Positions 16,371-24,175 of a stretch of 64,000 bases of DNA are shown one piece after another (positions within the stretch are counted from its first letter, which is position 1; every line of letters begins with the position of its first letter). The notes beneath the pieces are model-generated. The model had not been told where the DNA came from, searched no databases, and saw nothing but the letters and a program-made list of their open reading frames with translations. Origin of the DNA: JAVVTR01 sp036653535. Lineage in GTDB: Bacteria; Bacteroidota; Bacteroidia; Bacteroidales; P3. The DNA lies in contig JAVVTR010000003.1 in assembly GCA_036653535.1 (NCBI GenBank), positions 62,001 to 126,000 of the forward strand. The letters are read 5' to 3'. Position numbers and translations under genes: made by a program.

Positions 16371-18185
16371 TTATAACACTTGTAAATTAACTAAACGAGC
16401 ATAGGCTCCTTTTAAGGCTAATAATTCTTCATGGGTCCCCCTCTCTACAATATGCCCACCATCATAAACGATAATACAATCTGCATGACGAATAGTAGAC
16501 AATCTATGGGCAATAACCACAGAAGTTCTTCCTTTCATTAAAGCCGAAAGAGCTTGCTGAACTTGCAATTCCGATTCTGTGTCTAAGGCCGAAGTGGCTT
16601 CATCTAATACTAAAATGGGAGCGTTTTTTAATATAGCCCGCGCAATAACAATGCGCTGCCGCTGACCTCCCGATATATTCATCCCCATATCCCCCAAGAG
16701 CGTGTCGTATCCCTGCGGCATATCCATGATAAATTCATGCGCATTAGCTTTTTTAGCCGCTTCTATCACTTGCTCTAAAGAAGCTTTACGTCCAAAACAA
16801 ATATTATTGGTTACCGTATCGTTCCAAACAAAAGGCTGCTGGTCGACCATGCCTACTAAATTTCGTAAATCCTTTAACTTTATATTTCTTACATCACAAG
16901 TATCAATAGCTACACGTCCGGATCCAACATCATAAAAACGAGAAAGTAAATCTACCGTTGTAGTTTTCCCTGAACCCGAAGCCCCAACTAAGGCAAAGGT
17001 TTTGCCTTTGGGGATTTCAAGACTAATATCTTCCAATACGTTTTCTTCCGAATCGAGATACCTAAAATACACATGTTCGTAGGTGATTTTATCCTTAAAA
17101 TCTAATTTACATATAGAATCTATTTTATCGAAAATAACTACATTCTCATCTATTACTTTATATATTCGCTCTAGAGCCGCCCGCCCTTTCTGCATATTAT
17201 AGTACGCATTCACCGTTGCCTTGGCCGGAGCAATAAGCCGAGTGAAAAGCAATACAAACAAAATAAACATATCCGCATGTAAGTGTTGGTTCAACACCTG
17301 ACATCCACCAAACCAAAGAATTGCCATTAAAACCGCTATCAACAATAATTCCGTTAAGGGATCTGCCAAATCTCTACGTCTGTGAACTTGATTTAAAACC
17401 TTAGTGTAACGCGCATTTTTCTTTTCAAAACGTTCAATAGTATAATTCAATAAATTAAACGACTTTATAAGACGTACTCCACTTATCGTTTCCTCTATAG
17501 AAGAAAGAATTCCCCCCATTCTTAACTGGCTTTGATCGGCCCCCGCTTTGAGCTTTTTCCCTACTATCCCTATCACATAAAGTACCAACGGAAGAACCAA
17601 AAGAATAAATAGAACCAAGGGCGTATTAATGGCAAAAAGAGCCATCAGAAAAACAATTACATTTAGAGGATCCTTAAAAAAACTCTGTATAGAAGTTACT
17701 ATAGCCCATTCTACTTCGTTCATATCGGAAGTAGCCCGGGATATCAAGTCTCCTTTTCTTTGCTCTGAAAAATAAGACAAGGGCAAATTCATAATACGAG
17801 TGTAAAATTCATCCCGTAAATTTCGTATTAGACCACTACGTATGTATGCTAAGTAATACATTCCTAAATAGCGGAAAAGATTAGAAAAAAGAGAAAAAAC
17901 CACAAAGCATATGGCCAGCACAGATAGTGCTACTAAATTGCCATAAATATCTTGCATTTGTCCCACATAATAATAAGCGTATTGCAAAAGGACATCCGCA
18001 TTTAAACGAAATGGAGGCAAAACACTTATTTTATCTACCATCCCAAAAATAACTGCCAAGAATGGAGCGATCAACGTAATAGAGAAGAAAGAGGCAAATA
18101 CAAACAGTAAATTAAAAAATAAATTTAGGGCAAGATAGCCTTTATAATTCTTAAAATATGTGAAAAAACGTCCTATTTGCTTCAT
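16371..18185 (-). CDS. MsbA-type ABC exporter (fused membrane and ATPase domains)
   Basis: A 604-residue half-transporter. Residues 1-330 hold six membrane helices (starting LALNLFFNLLFVFASFFSITL) with the coupling stretch ISRATSDMNEVEW. The ATPase domain has Walker A GASGSGKTT, Q-loop VDQQPFVWNDTV, signature NISGGQRQR, Walker B ILVLDEATSALD and switch histidine IAHRLST. Closest by architecture to MsbA, which flips lipid A-core across the inner membrane, and the window has other LPS genes (waaA, kdsB). Multidrug exporters share the design, so lipid specificity is inference. A minus-strand -7 box lies 21 bases upstream of the ATG. Confidence 0.92.
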   Translation of the reverse strand: MKQIGRFFTYFKNYKGYLALNLFFNLLFVFASFFSITLIAPFLAVIFGMVDKISVLPPFRLNADVLLQYAYYYVGQMQDIYGNLVALSVLAICFVVFSLFSNLFRYLGMYYLAYIRSGLIRNLRDEFYTRIMNLPLSYFSEQRKGDLISRATSDMNEVEWAIVTSIQSFFKDPLNVIVFLMALFAINTPLVLFILLVLPLVLYVIGIVGKKLKAGADQSQLRMGGILSSIEETISGVRLIKSFNLLNYTIERFEKKNARYTKVLNQVHRRRDLADPLTELLLIAVLMAILWFGGCQVLNQHLHADMFILFVLLFTRLIAPAKATVNAYYNMQKGRAALERIYKVIDENVVIFDKIDSICKLDFKDKITYEHVYFRYLDSEENVLEDISLEIPKGKTFALVGASGSGKTTTVDLLSRFYDVGSGRVAIDTCDVRNIKLKDLRNLVGMVDQQPFVWNDTVTNNICFGRKASLEQVIEAAKKANAHEFIMDMPQGYDTLLGDMGMNISGGQRQRIVIARAILKNAPILVLDEATSALDTESELQVQQALSALMKGRTSVVIAHRLSTIRHADCIIVYDGGHIVERGTHEELLALKGAYARLVNLQVL

Positions 18186-18205
18186 TTGTTTGTCAATTCC
18201 AAATG

Positions 18206-18213
18206 CAAAAATA
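18206..18213 (-). promoter_or_regulatory. -7 promoter element for msbA
   Basis: Minus-strand TATTTTTG fits TAnnTTTG, 21 bases before the ATG of the ABC exporter. No clear -33 element is present. Confidence 0.45.
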
Positions 18214-18283
18214 CAATATTATTTTTGATATTCTGCATATGAAAAAATGCGGGACCGGAGAGTTTCTCCAAACGGAAAATAAC

Positions 18284-18291
18284 TATCTTTG
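18284..18291 (+). promoter_or_regulatory. -7 promoter element immediately before the SprT-like gene
   Basis: TATCTTTG ends six bases before the ATG at 18297. If transcription begins a few bases after the box, as usual in this phylum, the message would have almost no leader. A TTTC at 18263-18266 is a weak -33 candidate with 17-base spacing. Confidence 0.5.
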
Positions 18292-18296
18292 CAACT

Positions 18297-19229
18297 ATGA
18301 TAGTAGAAAGAGATTTAGAAAAGGCTCTAAAGCCCTACATTGTAGAACGTGCCTTACCTTTGGTTCTATCCATGCTGCAAAGCGAAGGGGTACGTCTCGC
18401 ATTTTCCGATCGCAAAGGCCGCACTCTTGGTTATTATATGGCCCCTAAATCCAATCGCAAGCTCTCTAACAAACAAAGTTTCGACCAACTTCATACTATT
18501 TCGCTTCAAGTGAATCTTTCTCCTTATGCTCTTCTTTTTATTTTTATTCATGAATGGGCTCATCTTATCACAGTGAAGAAGTACGGGGAAGTTTCGGCCC
18601 ACGGTTGGCAATGGAAAAAAACTTTCAAAGAACTCTTTATTCCTTTTTTAACGCCCTCTATTTTTCCAAAAGAGCTATTAGAAGCCATACATCTATATTT
18701 TCAAAAAACCAGTCGTTTTTTCGATTCCCAAATTAACGAAGCCTGCCTAAAATACGGAAAAGATCGCAAGGATTTTCATCGGATTTATAAAAAAAACATT
18801 AAACAAGGCATTGTTATCCCAGCTCCTTACATGGACGAAGATATGGAAAGATTAAAATTAAAGATTATAAATTCCAAACTACCATCCAAAGAAATAGATT
18901 TCACACCGAAATCTACGGCAACAGCAGAAGTAACCACCACAGAGGCAGAAGCAATCATCACAGAAGCAGAAGCAGAAGCAACCATCACAGAAGCAGTTAA
19001 TGCTCTTAATATCAACGACAGCCCCCCCTGTCCTATTGGCAGCTTCTCGCCAAAAAGCAGTGTGCTTTTGCAAAATCAAATTCTAAAAATAGAAAAAATA
19101 GAAATGCCCTTTGTGTATTGCCAAAACATAAAAACCGGACAATTTTTACGAATCCATCATTTAGTAGAAGTCTGTAATATAATAGAGGTCAATCATACAA
19201 AAGAAGACCTCCTAAAGAAGACCTCCTAA
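18297..19229 (+). CDS. SprT-like zinc metalloprotein with repeat-expanded linker
   Basis: The zinc-binding site is HEWAH (H85, E86, H89) in FIFIHEWAHLITVKKYG, with a likely third ligand H102 in SAHGWQWK. Both fit the SprT-like family, which relates to DNA-protein crosslink proteases. The N-terminal 200 residues hold this domain. A low-complexity TEAEA-type linker follows (207-234), then a C-terminal strand region (MPFVYCQNIKTGQFLRIHHLVEV) matching the family's usual tail. At 310 residues it is roughly 100 longer than I would expect for Bacteroidota members, through the linker. The final residues are set by a 14-base tandem duplication. The message may be leaderless. Peptidase activity is inferred from the motif. 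Confidence 0.85.
   Translation: MIVERDLEKALKPYIVERALPLVLSMLQSEGVRLAFSDRKGRTLGYYMAPKSNRKLSNKQSFDQLHTISLQVNLSPYALLFIFIHEWAHLITVKKYGEVSAHGWQWKKTFKELFIPFLTPSIFPKELLEAIHLYFQKTSRFFDSQINEACLKYGKDRKDFHRIYKKNIKQGIVIPAPYMDEDMERLKLKIINSKLPSKEIDFTPKSTATAEVTTTEAEAIITEAEAEATITEAVNALNINDSPPCPIGSFSPKSSVLLQNQILKIEKIEMPFVYCQNIKTGQFLRIHHLVEVCNIIEVNHTKEDLLKKTS
18915..18998 (+). repeat. In-frame degenerate repeat encoding Thr-Glu-Ala-rich linker
   Basis: Three imperfect units built on ATCACAGAAGCAGAAGCA occur in tandem inside the SprT-like gene. They encode TTEAEA, ITEAEAEA and ITEA. The nested GCAGAA hexamers suggest growth by replication slippage; all changes keep the frame. Confidence 0.7.
19200..19227 (+). 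repeat. 14-bp perfect tandem duplication at the gene end
   Basis: AAAGAAGACCTCCT occurs twice back to back (19200-19213, 19214-19227). As 14 is not a multiple of three, the second copy is read in a different frame and, with the following AA, supplies the TAA stop of the SprT-like gene. Confidence 0.9.
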
Positions 19230-19330
19230 GAGCCCCACAAAGAAAATACGTGAAGAAGACCCATCTGCCCAAGTAGTATCCCCAAAAACAAATGTCTCAA
19301 AAAAGTCTTTTCATTCATCAAGAACATAGT

Positions 19331-19543
19331 TTATAGAGGCATATATAAGGCTAAGCTTTTCGCTTTTTCCTGCATATTCCAAGAAAAAGAAGGACAATTA
19401 CAACCTTGATTCGTTTTTTTTACACTTCTTCCAGGAAGATAATATCGAGAAGTTGTACAAGAGGTACACAAGAAAACAAATAAAAGGCAGAAAACGAAAA
19501 TGTGTTTTCTTTCTTTTATGGAAAAACTTTTATTTTTATTCAT
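19331..19543 (-). CDS. Small cysteine-containing lipoprotein, unknown function
   Basis: A 70-residue protein with a lysine/arginine-rich start, a hydrophobic stretch HIFVFCLLFVFLC and a lipobox-like CTSC (Cys29), the same four residues as the lipobox of the lipoprotein at 36133. The mature part is about 42 residues and carries a KKTNQGCNCPSF segment, a CxCP motif of the sort seen in small Bacteroidota surface lipoproteins. The gene stands alone between a convergent and a divergent neighbour. I did not find a TAnnTTTG box upstream. The signal and mature region look real, but no function can be assigned. Confidence 0.65.
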   Translation of the reverse strand: MNKNKSFSIKERKHIFVFCLLFVFLCTSCTTSRYYLPGRSVKKTNQGCNCPSFSWNMQEKAKSLALYMPL

Positions 19544-19749
19544 TTCTTTATATTCTTCTTAATTTTATATAAACAATAATATTTAAACGCATTAGACAAA
19601 ATACCTTCTTTAGCCGTATAGTATTTCTCCTCTTTCCTTGACCTAAAAATCTAACTATTTTTTTGGATTCCTGTCCTTATTTAAATTCGATTTCTGTCTT
19701 TATTTATAAACATCCACAAAATTAATTTTTTTTTCGCAAAAAAAACACA

Positions 19750-19757
19750 TAAATTTG
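19750..19757 (+). promoter_or_regulatory. Candidate -7 promoter element for the Mla-type operon
   Basis: TAAATTTG fits TAnnTTTG. No TTTG lies at the proper distance upstream (only TTCG at 19733-19736, too close). A start here would give a leader of about 130 bases containing the short frame at 19805. Confidence 0.4.
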
Positions 19758-19804
19758 CCAACTAAACAAGCTTTCTGTTATCGCCTGCAAAAGGGATAAA
19801 ACGG

Positions 19805-19888
19805 ATGAAAGTTTCAAAGAGTTCCGATTCCTCCCTTATGCGAACTAAAAAAAACCTCATCCATTGCACGAGAACACAATTCTATTAG
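19805..19888 (+). CDS. Possible 27-residue leader peptide upstream of the Mla-type permease
   Basis: An ATG frame of 27 codons (begins MKVSKSSDSS, ends TRTQFY) stops three bases before the permease ATG. It is basic and serine-rich, without a signal or membrane segment. The tight spacing would allow translational coupling. Short frames arise easily by chance, so this is only a candidate. Confidence 0.2.
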   Translation: MKVSKSSDSSLMRTKKNLIHCTRTQFY

Positions 19889-19891
19889 TCT

Positions 19892-20626
19892 ATGCTGAAA
19901 ATTTTCGGACAATATATTTTGCTTCTGAAAAAAGTTTTTACAAAACCAACCAAAAGCAAGCTGTTTTGGAAACAGGTAGCGGATGAAATCTATTACCTTG
20001 GTGTAGATTCGGTTCCCATCGTTGCTATTGTATCTATTTTTGTAGGGGCTGCGGTAACCATGCAGATAAAATTTAATGTGGATAGCCCTTGGATGCCTCT
20101 ATACGCCATAGGTTTCGCCACTCGAAAAGCCATTATCTTAGAATTTGCCCCAACGATCATAGGTCTTATTTTAGCAGGGAAAATGGGTTCTCATATAGCG
20201 TCCCAATTAGGAACTATGAGAATTTCAGAACAGATAGATGCTATAGAAGTAATGGGTATCAATTCGGCTAATTATTTAATTTTGCCTAAAATTATTGCCT
20301 GTCTTCTCTTTAATCCCATACTAATTATGCTTAGTATTGTCTTGGCTCTATTTGGCGGCTGGAGCATAGGGGTAAGCGTGGCCGGATTAACTACCTACGA
20401 ATACATTTACGGCATACAATTCGAACAACAAACCTACGACCTCATTTATGCCATTATTAAGACTGTTGTTTTCGCTTTCTTTATATCTACTATTTCTGCT
20501 TTTTATGGATACACCGTCAAGGGTGGTGCCTTAGAAGTTGGGAAAGCAAGTACTAAAGCTGTAGTAAATAGTAGTATTGCCATTATCTTAGTTAACTTAC
20601 TTCTAACACAACTTTTAATCGCATGA
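19892..20626 (+). CDS. mlaE: MlaE-family ABC transporter permease
   Basis: The inner-membrane permease of a phospholipid-trafficking ABC transporter (Mla/Tgd type). The 244 residues match the family. An N-terminal amphipathic segment is followed by the conserved VDSVPIVAIVSIFVGAAVTM start, the ILAGKMGSHIASQLGTMRISEQIDAIEVMGIN core and a final ALEVGKASTKAVVNSSIAIIL helix, all hallmark stretches. Its last four bases overlap the ATPase gene (ATGA), so the two are coupled. The periplasmic MCE-domain lipid-binding partner (MlaD) is not in this operon, where it usually follows the ATPase. Confidence 0.95.
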   Translation: MLKIFGQYILLLKKVFTKPTKSKLFWKQVADEIYYLGVDSVPIVAIVSIFVGAAVTMQIKFNVDSPWMPLYAIGFATRKAIILEFAPTIIGLILAGKMGSHIASQLGTMRISEQIDAIEVMGINSANYLILPKIIACLLFNPILIMLSIVLALFGGWSIGVSVAGLTTYEYIYGIQFEQQTYDLIYAIIKTVVFAFFISTISAFYGYTVKGGALEVGKASTKAVVNSSIAIILVNLLLTQLLIA

Positions 20627-21393
20627 TAGAAGTCAAACACCTAAACAAGTCTTTTAATGAGCAGCAGGTTCTTTTCGATATAAATCTTGAGTTGAAACCT
20701 GGGAAAAACAATCTAATTATAGGCCAAAGCGGTTCTGGGAAAACCGTATTAATGAAATGTTTAGTAGGCTTAATTTCACCCGACAGTGGAGAAATTTTAT
20801 TCAACAATAGAAACTTTCTTTCTACCGATAATAGAGAGGACCTAAGCTCTATCCGAAAAGAAATTGGTATGGTCTTCCAAAATGGAGCCCTTTTTGATTC
20901 CTTATCCGTATTGGAAAATGTAATTTTTCCACTGAACATGTTTGCCAAAATGAATCCGGAAGAAAAAATAGATAGGGCTCACGAATGTCTTAGCAGGGTC
21001 AATTTGTCGAATATAAATAAGCTATTCCCTTCCGAATTAAGCGGAGGTATGCGCAAACGTGTAGCTATAGCCAGGGCCATAGCCATAAAACCAAAATATT
21101 TATTCTGTGATGAACCCAATTCTGGACTCGATCCAAAAACTTCTACTCTCATCGATCAATTGATTGCAGAAATAACAGAGGAATACCATATTACCACCGT
21201 AATTAACACACATGATATGAATTCTGTATTACAAATAGGAGACAATGTTCATTTTATTTTCGAAGGCAAACTGTGGTGGCAAGGAAACAAACGAAATATT
21301 TTAGAAACTGACAATCCAGAAATGCGTCACTTTTTAGAAGCTTCGGAACTTACTCGAAGAATATTACATAACATCAATACTCAAAATTCGTGA
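20623..21393 (+). CDS. mlaF: MlaF-family ABC transporter ATPase
   Basis: The 256-residue cytoplasmic ATPase that powers the MlaE permease. Walker A is GQSGSGKTV, the Q-loop is MVFQNGALFDSLSVLENV, the signature is LSGGMRKR and Walker B is YLFCDEPNSGLDP. The switch histidine is in INTHDM. GALFDSLSV and the shortened GGMRKR signature are typical of the MlaF branch. It overlaps the permease before it by four bases and the cvpA-like gene after it by four, so all three proteins are probably translated from one message. Confidence 0.95.
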   Translation: MIEVKHLNKSFNEQQVLFDINLELKPGKNNLIIGQSGSGKTVLMKCLVGLISPDSGEILFNNRNFLSTDNREDLSSIRKEIGMVFQNGALFDSLSVLENVIFPLNMFAKMNPEEKIDRAHECLSRVNLSNINKLFPSELSGGMRKRVAIARAIAIKPKYLFCDEPNSGLDPKTSTLIDQLIAEITEEYHITTVINTHDMNSVLQIGDNVHFIFEGKLWWQGNKRNILETDNPEMRHFLEASELTRRILHNINTQNS

Positions 21394-21866
21394 ATTTTTT
21401 AGATATTCTTATTTTTATTCCCCTACTGTGGTTTGGCTACAAAGGCACTAGAAATGGCTTTATCATGGAAATAGTTTCCTTAATATCTATTATAACCGGT
21501 ATTTATTTATCTATCCATTTTTCTCATCTAATCTGTTTGTGGTTTAAAATAGAGGGGGATTATGCCCCTGTCTTGGCTTTTGCTATTACTTTTTTAGGAG
21601 CAGTAATAGGAATTTACATTTTAGGAAAAAGTTTAGAATCCTTACTAAAAAAGATGTCACTAAGTTTTGTAAACCGTATAGCCGGATTCTTATTAGGCCT
21701 ACTAAAAGCGTTTCTTCTAATAGGCATTGGTATTTATTTTTGGAATAAAATAGATCGTTATCAAAAAATTTTAAAACCAGAAATTCGCGACGAATCTATT
21801 TCCTATAAGTTTATAGAAAAAACAACCTACCAGTTATGGCCTACATTAACGGCCTACTGCATTTAA
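21390..21866 (+). CDS. CvpA-family membrane protein
   Basis: A 158-residue inner-membrane protein with four hydrophobic helices and the CvpA pattern: NFLDILIFIPLLWFGYKGTRNGFI at the start, a central YAPVLAFAITFLGAV helix, then SFVNRIAGFLLGLLKAFLLIG. The start is GTG at 21390, overlapping the ATPase stop. E. coli CvpA is needed for colicin V export and for resistance to bile-type stress; the molecular role is unknown. Position behind Mla-type genes suggests an envelope function here. Confidence 0.88.
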   Translation: MNFLDILIFIPLLWFGYKGTRNGFIMEIVSLISIITGIYLSIHFSHLICLWFKIEGDYAPVLAFAITFLGAVIGIYILGKSLESLLKKMSLSFVNRIAGFLLGLLKAFLLIGIGIYFWNKIDRYQKILKPEIRDESISYKFIEKTTYQLWPTLTAYCI

Positions 21867-21910
21867 TAAAATATTGAAACAAAATTTATATTATAAAAAT
21901 ATAAGGAATC

Positions 21911-24175
21911 ATGCACTACGATATGTTCTATCTAATTTTACTCTGTGTCCTTTTCATTTTAGCTATTTCCGATTTGGTGGTAGGGGTAAGCAATGATGCC
22001 GTTAATTTTTTAAATTCGGCTATAGGTTCTAAAGCAGCCCCCTTTTACGTGGTTCTTATTATAGCCAGTGCTGGCGTAATTTTAGGGGCTACTTTTTCTA
22101 GTGGCATGATGGAGGTTGCACGAAGCGGAATTTTCAATCCTTCCCGATTTTCCTTTCATGAAGTTATGCTAATTTTTTTAGCCGTAGTCGTAACCGACGT
22201 GGTCGTTTTGGATCTTTTCAATACTTTTGGTCTTCCAACTTCTACCACAGTATCCATGGTTTTTGAATTATTAGGTGCTTCTGTAGCCATAGCCCTAATA
22301 AAAATTTACTATACCCAAGGCGAGAATTTTGCCAATTTAGCCGGGTATATCAACACCTCCAAAGCTTCCGCTATTGTATTTAGTATATTGGCATCCGTAT
22401 TTATAGGTTTTGTAGTGGGAACCGTCGTCCAGTTTTTAGCTCGTTGCCTTTTCACCTTTAAAACGAAGAAAACTCTAAAATATTTTGGATCTCTATGGGG
22501 AGGTATCTGCATAGCTCTAATTGTCTATTTTATTATTTTCAAAGGGATGAAAGGTTCTTCTTTAATTCCAGAGTATGTAATTACTTACCTATCTCTACAT
22601 ACTTGGCAGTTTATGCTTATCACCTTTGCTATCGCTTCGGTTCTTTTACAATTGATTTACTCTATTTTCAAATACAATCCATTAAAAATAATTGTTTTAG
22701 CTGGAACCTTTGCCCTTGCAGTAGCTTTTGCTGGCAATGATTTAGTAAATTTTATAGGTGTTTCTATGGCCGGCCTAAGTTCTTACGATATTTTTACGGC
22801 CTCCCCTGCCGGAACATCGCCATTTCTTTTGAATATGAGTGCTCTACAAGGACAAGAATCCCCCACTGCCATGTTTATTCTTTTCTTATCCGGCTTTGTG
22901 ATGACTCTAACCCTTTGGTTTTCTAAAAAGTCCAAAAATGTTTTGCAAACCACCGTGAAGCTAAGTAGTCAAAACAGCAATGAAGAAGAACGCTTTGCCT
23001 CCACCTCTCTATCTCGCTCCATCGTTAAAATGTTTGTTGGCTTAAGTGATGCGGGGGATAAAATTTTACCTGCCAAATTAAAAAGGACTATTGCCCGTCG
23101 ATTCCGCCCTGCGAAAAGCACACAAGATGGAGAAGCTTTTGATTTAGTAAGAGCCTCCGTTAATTTAATGGTTGCCTCTGGACTTATTGCATTTGGAACC
23201 TCCCTTCGTCTGCCCCTCTCCACTACCTATATTACTTTTATGGTTGCCATGGGCTCTTCTCTTTCCGATGGGGCATGGGGGCGTGAAAATGCCGTATATA
23301 GAGTTACGGGGGTATTTACCGTTATAGGAGGTTGGTTTGTAACCGCTTTGGTTGCCTTTTCAATTGCTTCTGTCTTTGCCTTTATTCTCTACTTCGGTGG
23401 CGCTTTAGCCATGGTAGGCATACTCGGTTTAGCTCTTTATTCTATTATTCGCAACCGTCGAAAATCCAAAAAAAATGCAGGGAAAGAAGAGCAAAACGCC
23501 ACTTACTTACGTGGAGAAATTGCACCGGAAGGAATAGCCTATGCTATCAACAAGGATATTATCAGTTTTATAGAAACCATTCCTAATTTATACGATTCCG
23601 TACTATCCGCTTTAGACGAAGAAAGTTTGAAAACCCTTAGAAAAACCCAAAAAGATTTTCAAAGCTTAGAAGTGCGCAGTCAAATCATGAAAAACAAATT
23701 CAATGAAACTATAAAATTACTACAAGATCAAAATGTGCCAGGTGCCGCTTTCTATATCCAAATTGTAAATTACCTCAGAGAGATACTACATTCCACCTCT
23801 TTTATTATAGATGGCAGTTACGAACACACCGACAATAAACACAAAGCCTTACTGAAAGAACAAATTGAAGAACTAAAAGAAGGAGGAGATACCCTACACG
23901 AATTGTTTAAACATTTAATTCATATCATCGACACTGAACAATATAACCAATTAGAAGAATTAAACATAGAACAACAGAAAATAGGGCTATTATTTGATGG
24001 GCTCAATAAGAAGCAAATGAAACGGGTAAAAAACGGCATAAGTGGAACCAAAAATAGTTTACTCTTTTTGAAAATTACCGCCAATGCCAAGAATATGGCT
24101 CTTTTCACCTACCTTATGGCTAAATCTCTACGCGATTTTAACACGACACAAGATAGCTCTTCCACCTTATTGTAA
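21911..24175 (+). CDS. PiT-family inorganic phosphate transporter with PhoU-like tail
   Basis: A phosphate:cation symporter of 754 residues. PiT signature repeats occur in both halves: GVSNDAVNFLNSAIGSKAAP near the start and AFAGNDLVNFIGVSMAGLSS in the middle, with STTVSMVFELLG and LRLPLSTTYITF as the paired helix motifs. A cytoplasmic loop separates the halves. The last 200 residues are hydrophilic and helical (from FIETIPNLYDSVLSA), resembling the PhoU/DUF47 regulators that are separate proteins in many bacteria. The 3' end overlaps the convergent glycosyltransferase gene by nine bases, with no terminator between them. Confidence 0.94.
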   Translation: MHYDMFYLILLCVLFILAISDLVVGVSNDAVNFLNSAIGSKAAPFYVVLIIASAGVILGATFSSGMMEVARSGIFNPSRFSFHEVMLIFLAVVVTDVVVLDLFNTFGLPTSTTVSMVFELLGASVAIALIKIYYTQGENFANLAGYINTSKASAIVFSILASVFIGFVVGTVVQFLARCLFTFKTKKTLKYFGSLWGGICIALIVYFIIFKGMKGSSLIPEYVITYLSLHTWQFMLITFAIASVLLQLIYSIFKYNPLKIIVLAGTFALAVAFAGNDLVNFIGVSMAGLSSYDIFTASPAGTSPFLLNMSALQGQESPTAMFILFLSGFVMTLTLWFSKKSKNVLQTTVKLSSQNSNEEERFASTSLSRSIVKMFVGLSDAGDKILPAKLKRTIARRFRPAKSTQDGEAFDLVRASVNLMVASGLIAFGTSLRLPLSTTYITFMVAMGSSLSDGAWGRENAVYRVTGVFTVIGGWFVTALVAFSIASVFAFILYFGGALAMVGILGLALYSIIRNRRKSKKNAGKEEQNATYLRGEIAPEGIAYAINKDIISFIETIPNLYDSVLSALDEESLKTLRKTQKDFQSLEVRSQIMKNKFNETIKLLQDQNVPGAAFYIQIVNYLREILHSTSFIIDGSYEHTDNKHKALLKEQIEELKEGGDTLHELFKHLIHIIDTEQYNQLEELNIEQQKIGLLFDGLNKKQMKRVKNGISGTKNSLLFLKITANAKNMALFTYLMAKSLRDFNTTQDSSSTLL

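Larger units (their letters stand above)
19544..19891. other. AT-rich divergent intergenic region
   Basis: These 348 bases separate the small lipoprotein (-) from the Mla-type operon (+). They hold a plus-strand -7 box at 19750-19757 (TAAATTTG), 135 bases before the permease start, and a 27-codon reading frame that ends three bases before the permease ATG. The left half shows no gene, hairpin or repeat that I can support. Confidence 0.5.

Noticed and set aside
18827..19079. Minus-strand reading frames rich in Ala/Val/Ser or Cys/Phe opposite the SprT-like gene
   Set aside because: They mirror the TEAEA repeat in other frames and have no start signals.
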